A stretch of 61,413 bases of DNA from Pseudotamlana haliotis (GCF_008806375.1 NZ_WAAT01000046.1:1-61413); one strand, 5' to 3'. Counted from the stretch's first letter, positions 25,098 through 36,465 are shown. Notes: generated by a model from the sequence alone, not told the origin. Made by a program: numbers and translations.

Positions 25098-27161
25098 ATG
25101 AGGCGATTAATTACATTAAAAATGATGTTGCTATCTATTACTATTGGACATGCTCAGTCTGATAACATAGACCAACTCGCCTTACAATTAGCTTTTCAAA
25201 AACAAGATTCCTTAAAAATCAATTTATCCTTAAAACTTATAAAATCACTTTATAACAATAATGAGTATGAGCGTGCCTTTAAATACATTATAGAAAGTGA
25301 AAAGTTATCCCAGCAGTTAAACCACAAACCGGGTATTGCTATAACCACCTATTACAAAGCCTTGGTATATGATAAAAAGAATGATTACCTCAATGCTTTA
25401 AGTGACTATGAGAAATCAAGAGCTTTATTTGAAACTCTAGAAGACACCTTAGGCATTGCCCAAGTCAATAACAGTATTGGCTTATTAGAAATTAAACGTG
25501 GTAACTTTGCCAAAGGGGTGCCCCTATCGCTTTCGGCCATTCAAGAGTTGGAAAAACGACATCTTAAGCATGAACTTAATTTAGCTTATAGCAATTTAGC
25601 TAAGACCTATAAAAATATAGAAGATCCTGATAAAGCTATTGCATATTACTTAAAAGCCCTAGAAGTTCAAGAACAATTAAATAATAGCGCCGAAGTTTAT
25701 AATTCCAAAAATATACTAGCCGAGTTATATTCCAGCCGAAAGGAGCACCGAAAAGCTATAGAGATTTATGAAAACATTGAGGAGAACCCTCAAACCACAA
25801 ATGATTCTATCTTAGGTCATATCTATCCTAAATTAGCCGCTGAATATTTAGAATTCAATGCATTTGACAAAGCCTCAAAATATTTAGATAAAGCCTATAC
25901 GATTAATGTATTAAAAACCGATAAAACAGATTTATTAGTCACACTAAATAATCTTGCCGATTTGAATTTACGAAATAAAGCCCTGTATCGTGCAGAAAAA
26001 CAACTTCTTGAGGCTGGAGAAATTGCTATAAACACCGGAAACAGAAACGAGCTATTAAAGCAGTATAGACTCATGATCACACTCGATTCTACTAGAAATC
26101 GATTCAAAGATGCTTTTAAATGGCAACGTGCTTATTATGAGTTAAACAATCAAATAACTCGTGAAAAAGCAGAGCAAAAAGAAAAATTTCTAATTCCTTT
26201 TGAAAATTATGAGACGCCTGATTCTGAATTAGCAATGACCAATGACTTCTTGCCTGAGGTGAGTATGCTCTCTGAAACTTCTGAAGACACCAACAAGCTT
26301 AAATTGTCGTTATACGGGCTATCTGGTGCTTTAATGTTAGTATCAGCTTTTTTAGTTTTAACTTTTGTGAAGCGAAACAGCACGATTAAATACACTCATG
26401 AATTAGAAGAAAAGAACCAAAATATCGTCTTAAAAAATCAGGCTTTTGCAGAACAAACCAAACATTTAAAAAATGTTAATCATGTCAAGGATAAATTGTT
26501 CTCTATCGTATCTCACGATTTACGAGATTCCTTATCTTCAATAAATGGCTTTATTGACTTACTTAGAGAAGGCACTTTAACTCGCGAAGAATTTGATACC
26601 TTAATCCCTGAACTTAGTGAAAATGCCAATAATGCATCACTACTGTTATACAACTTACTCAACTGGTCCAAATCTCAAATGCAATCTTTGGACCCCAAAC
26701 CAAGTTTATTTGATATTCAAGAGGTTTTTGAAAGTAAAGTGAAACTTATTGAACAACGCCTTGAAAACAAAGGCATTGCCTTAATAGATAATTCCTTAAA
26801 AGATTTTGCATATGCTGATAAGAGTATGTTTGAAATCGTCATTCAAAACCTATTAGCTAACGCGCTTAAATTTTGTAAAAGTGGTGACACCATAACCATT
26901 ACCAACCGCATAAGTAATGGAAACTGCATAGTAAGTGTATCAGATTCTGGCATTGGTATTTCTAAAGACAATTTAGATAAACTATTCAAAGAAAGTTCGT
27001 TTTCAACCTTGGGCACTGATAATGAGAAAGGTACAGGATTAGGTCTTACGATTTGTAAAGAACTTATTGACTTGAATCATGGCAAAATTTGGGTAGAAAG
27101 CACACCAAATGTTGGCAGTACGTTTTATGTTCAGTTGCCAAAATCTAAAGCAGAAGCTTAA
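25098..27161 (+). CDS. TPR-containing sensor histidine kinase
   Basis: The 687-residue product has a signal peptide or membrane start (1-20), TPR repeats in the periplasmic region (about 45-350), one membrane helix (403-425) and a cytoplasmic kinase part. His473 in FSIVSHDLRDSLSSINGF is the phosphorylation site (Ser replaces the usual Pro after DLRD). Asn588 marks the N-box, DSGIG is at 616-620, and GTGLGL at 645-650. The arrangement (TPR, helix, HisKA, HATPase) is typical of Bacteroidetes sensor kinases. No response regulator is adjacent. Confidence 0.9.
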   Translation: MRRLITLKMMLLSITIGHAQSDNIDQLALQLAFQKQDSLKINLSLKLIKSLYNNNEYERAFKYIIESEKLSQQLNHKPGIAITTYYKALVYDKKNDYLNALSDYEKSRALFETLEDTLGIAQVNNSIGLLEIKRGNFAKGVPLSLSAIQELEKRHLKHELNLAYSNLAKTYKNIEDPDKAIAYYLKALEVQEQLNNSAEVYNSKNILAELYSSRKEHRKAIEIYENIEENPQTTNDSILGHIYPKLAAEYLEFNAFDKASKYLDKAYTINVLKTDKTDLLVTLNNLADLNLRNKALYRAEKQLLEAGEIAINTGNRNELLKQYRLMITLDSTRNRFKDAFKWQRAYYELNNQITREKAEQKEKFLIPFENYETPDSELAMTNDFLPEVSMLSETSEDTNKLKLSLYGLSGALMLVSAFLVLTFVKRNSTIKYTHELEEKNQNIVLKNQAFAEQTKHLKNVNHVKDKLFSIVSHDLRDSLSSINGFIDLLREGTLTREEFDTLIPELSENANNASLLLYNLLNWSKSQMQSLDPKPSLFDIQEVFESKVKLIEQRLENKGIALIDNSLKDFAYADKSMFEIVIQNLLANALKFCKSGDTITITNRISNGNCIVSVSDSGIGISKDNLDKLFKESSFSTLGTDNEKGTGLGLTICKELIDLNHGKIWVESTPNVGSTFYVQLPKSKAEA

Positions 27162-27164
27162 TTC

Positions 27165-27704
27165 TTAAACAAAATGCACCCCGTGCTCGGCGCAAATTTG
27201 AGATACTTTTTGAAAATCTGGTGGTCCTTCAGGAAGTTGAGCTAATTTCTGAAACATCACTTCAATACCTGCCGGAAAGGCTGAAGTAATCATTTTCACT
27301 TTTTGTATACCTACAACCTTCCAGGAATGTGCTATTCCTTTTGGTGCAAAAGCGATATCTCCAGGCTCAAGTACCGTAACCTGACCATCAACCATAATTT
27401 CAACGGTTCCCTCAATCACTCTAAATATTTCATCTTCATGACTATGAACGTGTGGTGGAATCCCCACACCTGGTTCAACATTATCTACCCATTCTACAAT
27501 TTGATTTCCTGTATCGCTACCTATTAATTTATGTGTTTGAATATCGCCTATCACATTTAAAACATCACCTTCAGCATCTTTTATAATTTTAGAAATCGTT
27601 TTGTTTTCATCTTTAAGCGTACTACTTTGGCACTGTACAAGACCTGGAAATAAGGTCATACCAAGGCCTGCTCCTGATGTTAATATAAATTGTTTTCTAT
27701 CCAT
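27165..27704 (-). CDS. Exported cupin protein with Tat-like signal
   Basis: I start at ATG 27704 (179 residues), which puts MDRKQFILTSGAGLGMTLF at the N-terminus, a twin-arginine-like signal (RK instead of RR). The mature part is a cupin with both motifs intact: HVHSHEDEIFRVIEG and GDIAFAPKGIAHSW, so it can bind a metal ion. Its substrate is unknown. It lies 93 bases downstream of the AraC regulator on the same strand and ends 4 bases from the kinase gene. Confidence 0.82.
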   Translation of the reverse strand: MDRKQFILTSGAGLGMTLFPGLVQCQSSTLKDENKTISKIIKDAEGDVLNVIGDIQTHKLIGSDTGNQIVEWVDNVEPGVGIPPHVHSHEDEIFRVIEGTVEIMVDGQVTVLEPGDIAFAPKGIAHSWKVVGIQKVKMITSAFPAGIEVMFQKLAQLPEGPPDFQKVSQICAEHGVHFV

Positions 27705-27797
27705 GACTTTGTTTTTACTGCAATTTATTATGAATAAATTAACCAAGGCCTATGAAAAATACGGTAAACACCTATGTTTTAAAACATTAAACATTTT

Positions 27798-28601
27798 TCA
27801 CCCCCTTCTAAGCGCAGAAGGTGTCATTTCGGTATGAGATTTAAAAAATGAACTGAAGTAGTCTGGAGACGAAAAACCCAACTCAAAACTAATCTCTTTT
27901 ATGGTTTTATTAGAAAATTTAAGGGCGTGTCGAGAACGCATTAACAATTGTTCAATGATGATGTGTTTAGCACTTACATAAAGCACTTCATTGACACATT
28001 CATTCAAATATTTAGAAGAAATATGAAGTAAATTGGCATAATAGGAAACCTCATGACAACTACACACGTGCTCATCTACAAGTTTCTTAAAACTATAAAC
28101 GACATGAGTTTTAGCGTTATTGTTTGAGGCTACCGACTTGATATTACACTGCCCATCACAGTAAACAAAAAAAGTATTAAGCAGCGATAATATGGCTTCA
28201 TCTTTGTGATTGAGCTGAGAACCTAAGAGCTCATCAATCATTTCAAGAATGGCTTGTGTGCGCTTTTCTATGCCAGGACTTAGTTTAAATAAAGGAATGG
28301 CTCCAGAGCTGAATAATCTCACTTTATTAATATGAAGGTGGCTTAAAAGTGGGTTGTCTAAAACAGTATTAGACAAATACAAGATATAACCTGACGGGGA
28401 GCTCTGCTCTTTTTTATGAATTTTCCATTTGTGTATGGGGTTTAAAAAATAAATGGCATTGGACACATTCTTAAACAGCGTTTGGTCTATTTCAAGGGCC
28501 GAAATTTCATCTTTAATCCAACACACCGTATATCGCGCCTGACTTTCATCTGAAGCAATCTCTTTTACAATTTTCGATATGTTTATGGCCTCTGAAATCA
28601 C
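27798..28601 (-). CDS. AraC family transcription regulator
   Basis: The 267-residue product has an N-terminal sensing domain of the cupin-like type (about 1-150; Cys-rich segments HVCSCHEV are in the linker) and a C-terminal double helix-turn-helix (about 170-267) ending with KEISFELGFSSPDYFSSFFKSHTEMTPSALRR, a standard AraC signature. It is probably a regulator of the adjacent exported cupin gene; that is inferred from position only. Confidence 0.9.
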   Translation of the reverse strand: MISEAINISKIVKEIASDESQARYTVCWIKDEISALEIDQTLFKNVSNAIYFLNPIHKWKIHKKEQSSPSGYILYLSNTVLDNPLLSHLHINKVRLFSSGAIPLFKLSPGIEKRTQAILEMIDELLGSQLNHKDEAILSLLNTFFVYCDGQCNIKSVASNNNAKTHVVYSFKKLVDEHVCSCHEVSYYANLLHISSKYLNECVNEVLYVSAKHIIIEQLLMRSRHALKFSNKTIKEISFELGFSSPDYFSSFFKSHTEMTPSALRRG

Positions 28602-28717
28602 AACAAACTCAAAATACTAATTACCAGACAATTAACAAGTTCAAGTTAAGAAAAAACCATGAAGTATTTTATTTTGTAGACTTCAAAAGAAATAATTTAT
28701 AGCAAAAGCTCAAAAAA

Positions 28718-29653
28718 CTAAGATTCTTTAGGTAAAAATACTTCGGCCATCATGCAACGTGCGCTTCCACCGCCACAAGCTTCGATGGTATCTAACGGAC
28801 TTGATAAGATTTTACAATGTTTTTCAATAGCTGTCACTTGGGCATCGGTCAACACATTAAAAGCAGCTTGACTCATCACTAAATAGTTAGCATCTGAACC
28901 TTTAACTTGCAGCATATTACCTGCAAAATGAATAAGTTGGCCTTCGGTGATATCTATAACGGCTTTACCATCTTCCTTGAGCTGCTTAACTAAAGCTTTA
29001 CGTTCTTTTTTATCGTCAATACTACTCAAACAAACCACTGCGAAAGTATCTCCAATACTCATCAAGACATTGGTGTGATAAATCGGTTTACGTTGATTAT
29101 TCACTGTTTGAAAAGCAGTAAAAATAACCGGGGTATATTCAAAATCTTCGCAAAATTCAATAAACAAATCTTCATCGGCACGCGGTGACAATCCGCAATA
29201 GGCTTTACGATTAACGCGATCTAATACCACGCTTCCTGTACCTTCAAGAAAGATTTCTTCATCTTCAGCACTCGTATAATCAATAACGTGATTAATCACG
29301 AAACCTTCCTGTTCAAGAGTTTCAAAAATATCCTCTCGACGTTCTAAGCGTCTATTTTCAGCATACATGGGATACAAGCCTACATCTCCATTTTCATGAA
29401 AAGATATCCAGTTATTAGGAAATACAGCATCTGGCGTATCAGTCTCAGAAGTATCATTTACAACAATCACTTGCACACCAACGCCGCTTAGTTTTTCAAC
29501 AAAGGCATCAAATTCTTGTTGAGCCTTGAGACTAACCGTTTCAGGTAAAGTATCTTCTAAAACCTGCTGGTAATAGTTGTTTACCGCGGTCTCTTCATTC
29601 ATCCTAAAGTTTACCGGACGAATCATCAATATCGTATTTGTAGTTTGTGACAT
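28718..29653 (-). CDS. ctlX: CtlX-type citrulline/arginine guanidino hydrolase
   Basis: The 311-residue product matches the CtlX family of the guanidino-group hydrolase superfamily (amidinotransferase fold). It begins MIRPVNFRMNEETAVNNYYQ-like, with PNNW at 80-83, EGTGS at 137-141 (glutamate), His193 (YHTNV) and the catalytic Cys300 (GGSARCMMAEV). CtlX is linked to citrulline breakdown in Francisella. It lies 15 bases downstream of the DDAH-like gene. Confidence 0.85.
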   Translation of the reverse strand: MSQTTNTILMIRPVNFRMNEETAVNNYYQQVLEDTLPETVSLKAQQEFDAFVEKLSGVGVQVIVVNDTSETDTPDAVFPNNWISFHENGDVGLYPMYAENRRLERREDIFETLEQEGFVINHVIDYTSAEDEEIFLEGTGSVVLDRVNRKAYCGLSPRADEDLFIEFCEDFEYTPVIFTAFQTVNNQRKPIYHTNVLMSIGDTFAVVCLSSIDDKKERKALVKQLKEDGKAVIDITEGQLIHFAGNMLQVKGSDANYLVMSQAAFNVLTDAQVTAIEKHCKILSSPLDTIEACGGGSARCMMAEVFLPKES

Positions 29654-29668
29654 ACTGAAATTATTAAA

Positions 29669-30583
29669 TTAATCTCTAATTAAAGGTAAGGTAGAACAAC
29701 GTAATAAACCTTCTTGCTTACCTATTTCATTGTAAGACACCTCTTCTACAGTAAACCCGTTGTTACGTAACCAAGTATTTAATCTTGTAAAGCTTTTTTC
29801 TGAAATTATAACATCTTCAGAAATTGAAAAAACGTTACTATTCATCTCATACATTTCATCTTTGGTGATTTCAAATATATTTTCTTTTCCGAAGAAATCA
29901 ACCAACCACTCATATTCACTTTCAATTAGGAATCCGTTTTTATGAATAATGGCTTTGTCGTTTCCAATAGGTTGAAAACAGCAATCTAAATGCAGTGCGT
30001 TTTCCTTAGCATTGGTATTAGACTTTCTTAATTCGAAGGCCTTAACGGTTTTTTCAGGAAATAATTCTTGAATGGCAATAACAGCATCTAAATTTGTTCT
30101 AGCGGTAATCAAATCGGGATAATCTTCTCCTGAATAGGTTCCTATGAAGATATAATCCTCCCATAGAATGACATCACCACCTTCGGCATGACATTCATCT
30201 GGAAGAATAATTCGGTTTTCGGGATCCACTTGATTCCACAGGTATTGAATTGCTTCCACCTCTTCTTCCCTATTAGGAAGAATATTTGATTTTATAATTT
30301 TATCTTCTATGACAAAAGCAATGTCTCTCGAGAAAATCTGATTGCAATTATTTATAAGTTCTGGTCTATATACGATAACATCGTACTTTTTAAAAATAGC
30401 TGCAACTTCTTCCATTTCTTGAATCATATCTTCTTCAAGAGGATAAGTTCCAGCCTTGACATGTTCAATACTTTTAGGATCATAACAATCCTTAATTGCA
30501 GGTATAGTACCATTACTTTGGGCAGTACCTAATACTACCGCTCGTAATCTTGATGTTTCGTTTTGGATGTTTAATTTCAACAT
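29669..30583 (-). CDS. DDAH/amidinotransferase-like protein
   Basis: The 304-residue product belongs to the same guanidino superfamily as its neighbour: SRD at 85-87, EGGD at 134-137, His198 (ALHLDCCF) and the nucleophile Cys296 (LLRCSTLPL). The order and spacing fit dimethylarginine dimethylaminohydrolase or glycine amidinotransferase-like enzymes. Cytoplasmic. The substrate is unclear (arginine, methylarginine or a related guanidine). With ctlX it forms a two-gene arginine-derived module. Confidence 0.82.
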   Translation of the reverse strand: MLKLNIQNETSRLRAVVLGTAQSNGTIPAIKDCYDPKSIEHVKAGTYPLEEDMIQEMEEVAAIFKKYDVIVYRPELINNCNQIFSRDIAFVIEDKIIKSNILPNREEEVEAIQYLWNQVDPENRIILPDECHAEGGDVILWEDYIFIGTYSGEDYPDLITARTNLDAVIAIQELFPEKTVKAFELRKSNTNAKENALHLDCCFQPIGNDKAIIHKNGFLIESEYEWLVDFFGKENIFEITKDEMYEMNSNVFSISEDVIISEKSFTRLNTWLRNNGFTVEEVSYNEIGKQEGLLRCSTLPLIRD

Positions 30584-30679
30584 AGCTTAAACCTAAAATG
30601 GAGCATTTCGTTTTAATAGTTCAAAACTAGTATAATTATGCCAATTATAGAGTTATGAAGGCATTTTTATAGGAAAGAC

Positions 30680-30717
30680 TATAAAAAAGAAAAGTTCCAC
30701 AGAACCCTGTGAAACTT
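30680..30717 (-). terminator. Terminator after gltA
   Basis: AAGTTCCACAG (30692-30702) and CTGTGAAACTT (30707-30717) pair with one mismatch. On the minus strand the stem is followed by a T-rich stretch (rc of 30680-30691). Confidence 0.75.
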
Positions 30718-30743
30718 AATCTTTTATAAACTAATTGTACTTA

Positions 30744-32030
30744 TTATCTTTCATCTTCTGGAACAAATTTTCTTTCTGTAGCTCCAGTATAAATTTGTCT
30801 AGGTCTTCCAATAGGTTCTTTTTTCATGCGCATTTCTCTCCATTGTGCAATCCAACCTGGTAAACGTCCGATAGCGAACATTACGGTAAACATATCTGTT
30901 GGAATCCCCATAGCTCTGTAAATAATACCTGAGTAGAAATCTACATTAGGATATAATTTTCTATCAACAAAATATTGATCAGCTAAGGCTTCTTTTTCCA
31001 ATCCTTCAGCAATGCTTAAGATAGGATCTTCAATACCTAACTGACTTAATACGTCATCAGCTGCTTTTTTAATGATTCTTGCACGAGGATCAAAGTTTTT
31101 ATAAACACGGTGTCCGAATCCCATTAAACGGAAAGGATCGTTTTTATCTTTAGCTTTCGCCATGTATTTTTTAGTGTCTCCACCATCAACTTGAATGGCT
31201 TCTAGCATTTCTAATACAGCTTGGTTTGCTCCACCATGAAGTGGCCCCCATAATGCAGAGATACCAGCAGAGATAGAAGCAAATAATCCTGCGTGAGATG
31301 ATCCTACGATTCTTACTGTAGATGTAGAACAGTTTTGCTCATGATCGGCGTGAAGCGTTAATAACTTATCTAAAGCATCAACTAAAACTTGATTTTGTTT
31401 ATATTCTCCATTAGGTTTTTTAAACATCATTTTAAGGATGTTTTCTGTATAACCTAAGGAATTATCACCGTAATCTAGAGGTAAACCAGCCTTTTTTCTG
31501 TAAGTCCAAGCAACAAGAACTGGCATTTTACCTAAAAGTCTTACTACAGACTTATACATATCTTCTTCAGAATCAACATTTACTGAAGACGGGTTAAAAG
31601 CGGTTAAAGCACTCGTTAAAGAAGAAATAATTCCCATCGGGTGTGCCGACTTAGGGAAAGCTTCAATAATTTTCTTAACATCCTCATCTACATAAGATTC
31701 AGCCTTAATATCGTCATGAAACTTTTTGTTTTGCTCTTTTGTTGGTAGCTCACCAAAGATTAATAAATAAGCTACTTCTAAAAAATCTGCATTTTCAGCT
31801 ACTTCATCAATAGAATAACCACGGTATCTTAGAATTCCTTTTTCACCATCTAAAAACGTAATTGCACTTTCACAAGCCCCTGTGTTTTTATACCCAGGAT
31901 CTATTGTAATTACACCTTCAGTTGCGGCTCTAAGTTTTGTAATATCTATTGCTACTTCATTTTCGGTTCCTTTTACTAAAGGAAAATCATATTTTTTACC
32001 ATCAATATCAATGGTAGCTTTATCTGCCAT
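30744..32030 (-). CDS. gltA: Citrate synthase
   Basis: The 428-residue enzyme condenses oxaloacetate and acetyl-CoA in the TCA cycle. The signatures HADHEQNCSTSTVRIVGSSH, GPLHGGANQAVL and MGFGHRVYKNFDPRA are all present, with the catalytic histidines. Length fits the hexameric bacterial type. It has its own terminator. Confidence 0.96.
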   Translation of the reverse strand: MADKATIDIDGKKYDFPLVKGTENEVAIDITKLRAATEGVITIDPGYKNTGACESAITFLDGEKGILRYRGYSIDEVAENADFLEVAYLLIFGELPTKEQNKKFHDDIKAESYVDEDVKKIIEAFPKSAHPMGIISSLTSALTAFNPSSVNVDSEEDMYKSVVRLLGKMPVLVAWTYRKKAGLPLDYGDNSLGYTENILKMMFKKPNGEYKQNQVLVDALDKLLTLHADHEQNCSTSTVRIVGSSHAGLFASISAGISALWGPLHGGANQAVLEMLEAIQVDGGDTKKYMAKAKDKNDPFRLMGFGHRVYKNFDPRARIIKKAADDVLSQLGIEDPILSIAEGLEKEALADQYFVDRKLYPNVDFYSGIIYRAMGIPTDMFTVMFAIGRLPGWIAQWREMRMKKEPIGRPRQIYTGATERKFVPEDER

Positions 32031-32151
32031 ACTATAACGTGAGTTTAATTTATTTTTGCGGAACGCTAATTTAAGAAATATATCTCCTTATTTAGAAGGA
32101 TTATTTAGAATGTTTTTAGTAATTCGCAAATTGATAGTTTTTTTGTTAAAT

Positions 32152-32186
32152 AAAAAAGCGATTATTAAAATAATAATCGCTTTTTT
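32152..32186. terminator. Strong hairpin terminator between gltA and eno
   Basis: GCGATTATT (32158-32166) pairs with AATAATCGC (32172-32180), flanked by six A and six T. It is placed to end eno (minus strand) and could act in both directions. Confidence 0.9.
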
Positions 32187-32209
32187 ATTTATACTTCAAT
32201 TAAATATTA

Positions 32210-33514
<1,305 letters not shown>

Positions 33515-33533
33515 TTAAAACTTTATATTACAT

Positions 33534-33541
33534 CAAATTTA
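33534..33541 (-). promoter_or_regulatory. -7 promoter element before eno
   Basis: The minus strand reads TAAATTTG, fitting TAnnTTTG. Confidence 0.55.
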
Positions 33542-33617
33542 CGGCTAAATCTTCTTTTTCCTCATAAAATGTTGAATAAATTAACATAAAAATTTCTACA
33601 ACGTTTTAGTAAAAGAA

Positions 33618-33649
33618 AATCCCAATAACAGTAAACTATTATTGGGATT
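33618..33649 (-). terminator. Terminator after carA
   Basis: AATCCCAATAA (33618-33628) pairs perfectly with TTATTGGGATT (33639-33649); on the minus strand TTTTC follows. Confidence 0.85.
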
Positions 33650-33659
33650 AATTAAATCT

Positions 33660-34763
33660 TTATTTTTTAAGACTTTCTATAAACTGATCAAAAAGATAAT
33701 CAGAATCATGAGGTCCTGGACTCGCTTCGGGATGGTATTGCACTGAGAAGCAATTTTTGCTCTTCATAGCTAAACCAGCAACGGTGTTATCGTTTAAGTG
33801 CACGTGTGTCACTTCAAGATCTGGGTGTGCTTCCGCTTCTTCTCTATTTACAGCAAAACCGTGGTTTTGAGAAGTGATTTCACCTTTACCTGTGTTCATG
33901 TTCTTCACAGGGTGATTAATCCCTCTATGGCCATTATGCATTTTATAAGTAGAGATCCCGTTAGCTAATGCTATAATTTGGTGCCCTAAACAGATACCAA
34001 ATAAAGGTAAATCTCTTTTTATAATTTCTTTAGCCACTGCTTGAGCTTCTACTAAAGGTTCTGGATCTCCAGGGCCGTTAGATAAGAAATACCCATCAGG
34101 GTTAAACGCTTCTAGATCTTCAAAAGAAGCATTATAAGGAAACACTTTAATGTATGCATCTCTTTTGGCTATGTTTCTTAAGATATTCTTTTTAATTCCA
34201 ATATCTAAAGCTGCTACCTTATAAGTGGCATTTTCATCACCATAATAATAAGGTTCTTTAGTTGACACTTGTGAAGCTAATTCTAAACCTTCCATATTTG
34301 GAACTTCAGCTAATTGCTTCTTTAAACCTTCAATATTATCAACTTCAGTAGAAATAACGGCATTCATTGCACCATTATCTCTAATGTAACTTACTAAAGC
34401 TCTAGTATCAACATCTGAAATGGCTAACAAATTATTTTTATCTAAAAATTCTTCTAAAGAAGCATCAGCACGATCTCTTGAGTATTCGTAGCTAAAATTC
34501 TTAACAATTAACCCAGCGATTTTAACAGAATCAGATTCTACTTCATCAACATTAGTTCCGTAGTTACCAATATGAGCATTAGTAGCAACCATGATTTGTC
34601 CGAAATAAGAAGGGTCTGTAAAAATTTCTTGGTAACCAGTCATACCTGTATTGAAACAAACTTCTCCAAATGAAGTTCCTTGTTTGTTACCGACAGCTTT
34701 ACCGTGAAAAATAGTACCATCTGCTAAAAGAACGATGGCTTTTTGTCTTTTTTGATATTTCAT
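33660..34763 (-). CDS. carA: Carbamoyl-phosphate synthase small subunit
   Basis: The glutaminase subunit (367 residues from ATG 34763) supplies ammonia to CarB for carbamoyl phosphate, used for arginine and pyrimidines. The GATase triad Cys258 (GICLGHQII) and His344/Glu346 (YHPEASPG) is intact. I choose ATG 34763 over a TTG nine bases upstream. carB is not in this window. Confidence 0.95.
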   Translation of the reverse strand: MKYQKRQKAIVLLADGTIFHGKAVGNKQGTSFGEVCFNTGMTGYQEIFTDPSYFGQIMVATNAHIGNYGTNVDEVESDSVKIAGLIVKNFSYEYSRDRADASLEEFLDKNNLLAISDVDTRALVSYIRDNGAMNAVISTEVDNIEGLKKQLAEVPNMEGLELASQVSTKEPYYYGDENATYKVAALDIGIKKNILRNIAKRDAYIKVFPYNASFEDLEAFNPDGYFLSNGPGDPEPLVEAQAVAKEIIKRDLPLFGICLGHQIIALANGISTYKMHNGHRGINHPVKNMNTGKGEITSQNHGFAVNREEAEAHPDLEVTHVHLNDNTVAGLAMKSKNCFSVQYHPEASPGPHDSDYLFDQFIESLKK

Positions 34764-34778
34764 ATAATTCAAATGAGC

Positions 34779-34796
34779 TTCCTGAGTGCTCAGGAA
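34779..34796 (-). promoter_or_regulatory. Perfect palindrome in the carA leader
   Basis: TTCCTGAG-TG-CTCAGGAA lies 16 bases upstream of the carA start. It could be an operator or a small leader hairpin. Confidence 0.45.
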
Positions 34797-34822
34797 AAAA
34801 GTTTTACAAAATTGCGCAAAAA

Positions 34823-34851
34823 AAAGGATAAACTAAAATAGTTTATCCTTT
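34823..34851 (-). terminator. Terminator after rplQ
   Basis: AAAGGATAAACTA (34823-34835) pairs perfectly with TAGTTTATCCTTT (34839-34851); on the minus strand a long T-run follows. Confidence 0.9.
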
Positions 34852-34874
34852 ATATTTTAAATGATTATCAACAT

Positions 34875-35348
34875 TTATTCCTCTTCGTTTGAAGCTTTAG
34901 TTTCAACAGGAGCTGCAGCAGCTGGTTTAGAACCACCTCTTCTACTTCTTCTTGTCGTTTTCTTCTTAGCTTTATCAGCATTGTAGATTTCGTTGTAATC
35001 AACTAATTCTATCATTGCCATATCAGCGTTATCACCTAAACGATTTCCTAATTTGATAATTCTAGTATAACCTCCTGGTCTGTCTGCTATTTTAGTAGCA
35101 ACCTCTCTGAACAACTCAGTTACCGCATCTTTTTGTCTAAGGTTAGCCATCACAATACGTCTGTTATGTGTAGTATCTTCTTTAGACTTAGTAATCATTG
35201 GCTCTACAAATTGTTTTAAAGCTTTAGCTTTAGCAACCGTTGTGTTGATACGCTTGTGTTCAATTAAAGAACAAGCCATATTAGCTAACATTGCTTTTCT
35301 GTGAGCTGTTTTTCTACCTAAGTGGTTTACTTTTTTTCCGTGTCTCAT
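34875..35348 (-). CDS. rplQ: Ribosomal protein L17
   Basis: The 157-residue large-subunit protein matches L17 ([20 protein letters not shown] start). The C-terminal 35 residues ([12 protein letters not shown] through Ala/Pro-rich and acidic end) are an extension beyond the bacterial core, common in Bacteroidetes. It is the last gene of the rpsD-rpoA-rplQ unit. Confidence 0.95.
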   Translation of the reverse strand: MRHGKKVNHLGRKTAHRKAMLANMACSLIEHKRINTTVAKAKALKQFVEPMITKSKEDTTHNRRIVMANLRQKDAVTELFREVATKIADRPGGYTRIIKLGNRLGDNADMAMIELVDYNEIYNADKAKKKTTRRSRRGGSKPAAAAPVETKASNEEE

Positions 35349-35472
35349 GACATTTTAATTTTGACATCATCTTGCTACCAGATCCTTTTTGGAGAGCAAA
35401 TTATGAGTCGTTAATAACTAATTGTTTGATAAATTAGAAATCGCCAATTGTTTTGCAACAATTTTAAATCCC

Positions 35473-36465
35473 TTAGTCTTTATCTAATTTATATTTGCTT
35501 AAGTCCATTCCGAAATTAAGGCCTTTAACATTAACAAGCTCTTCAAGCTCAGTTAATGATTTTTTACCAAAGTTTCTGAATTTCATTAAATCATTTTTAT
35601 TGAATGATACTAAGTCTCCTAAAGTATCAACTTCAGCAGCTTTTAAACAGTTCAGTGCACGAACAGATAAGTCCATATCAATTAACTTTGTTTTAAGCAA
35701 CTGTCTCATGTGAAGTGATTCTTCATCATAAGTTTCAGTTTGTGCAATTTCATCAGCCTCTAAAGTGATACGCTCATCAGAGAATAACATGAAGTGATGA
35801 ATTAATGTTTTTGCACCTTCTGTTAAAGCGTCTTGTGGAGAAATTGATCCATCAGTAATGATTTCAAAAACTAATTTTTCATAATCAGTTTTTTGTTCAA
35901 CACGATAGTTTTCAATACTATACTTAACGTTTTTTATTGGTGTATAAATTGAATCAGTAAAGATAGTACCTATTGGTGCTGAAGCTTTTTTATTTTCTTC
36001 TGCAGGAACATATCCTCTACCTTTTTCAATAGTGATTTCCATGTTAAAGTTAACTTTAGGATCTAAGTTACAAATAACTAATTCTGTATTTAATACTTGG
36101 AAACCTGAGATAAACTTTTGAAAATCGCCAGCTGTAATTCTATCTTGACCTGAGATTGAAATTGAAATTGATTCGTTATCAATATCTTCAATTTGTCTTT
36201 TAAAACGTACTTGTTTTAAGTTTAAGATGATTTCTGTAACATCTTCTACAACTCCAGCAATTGCTGAAAACTCATGATCAACACCCTCAATTCTAACAGA
36301 TGTAATTGCAAATCCTTCAAGAGAAGATAATAAAACTCTTCTCAAAGCATTTCCTACTGTTAATCCGTAACCTGGTTCTAATGGTCTGAATTCGAATTTA
36401 CCTTCGAAATCAGTAGAATCAATCATGATTACTTTGTCGGGTTTTTGAAAATTAAATACTGCCAT
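35473..36465 (-). CDS. rpoA: RNA polymerase alpha subunit
   Basis: The 330-residue alpha subunit has an N-terminal assembly domain ([25 protein letters not shown]) and a C-terminal domain from about 255 ([27 protein letters not shown]) that contacts DNA and activators. Length and motifs are normal. It lies between rpsD and rplQ, as is usual for the alpha operon. Confidence 0.97.
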   Translation of the reverse strand: MAVFNFQKPDKVIMIDSTDFEGKFEFRPLEPGYGLTVGNALRRVLLSSLEGFAITSVRIEGVDHEFSAIAGVVEDVTEIILNLKQVRFKRQIEDIDNESISISISGQDRITAGDFQKFISGFQVLNTELVICNLDPKVNFNMEITIEKGRGYVPAEENKKASAPIGTIFTDSIYTPIKNVKYSIENYRVEQKTDYEKLVFEIITDGSISPQDALTEGAKTLIHHFMLFSDERITLEADEIAQTETYDEESLHMRQLLKTKLIDMDLSVRALNCLKAAEVDTLGDLVSFNKNDLMKFRNFGKKSLTELEELVNVKGLNFGMDLSKYKLDKD

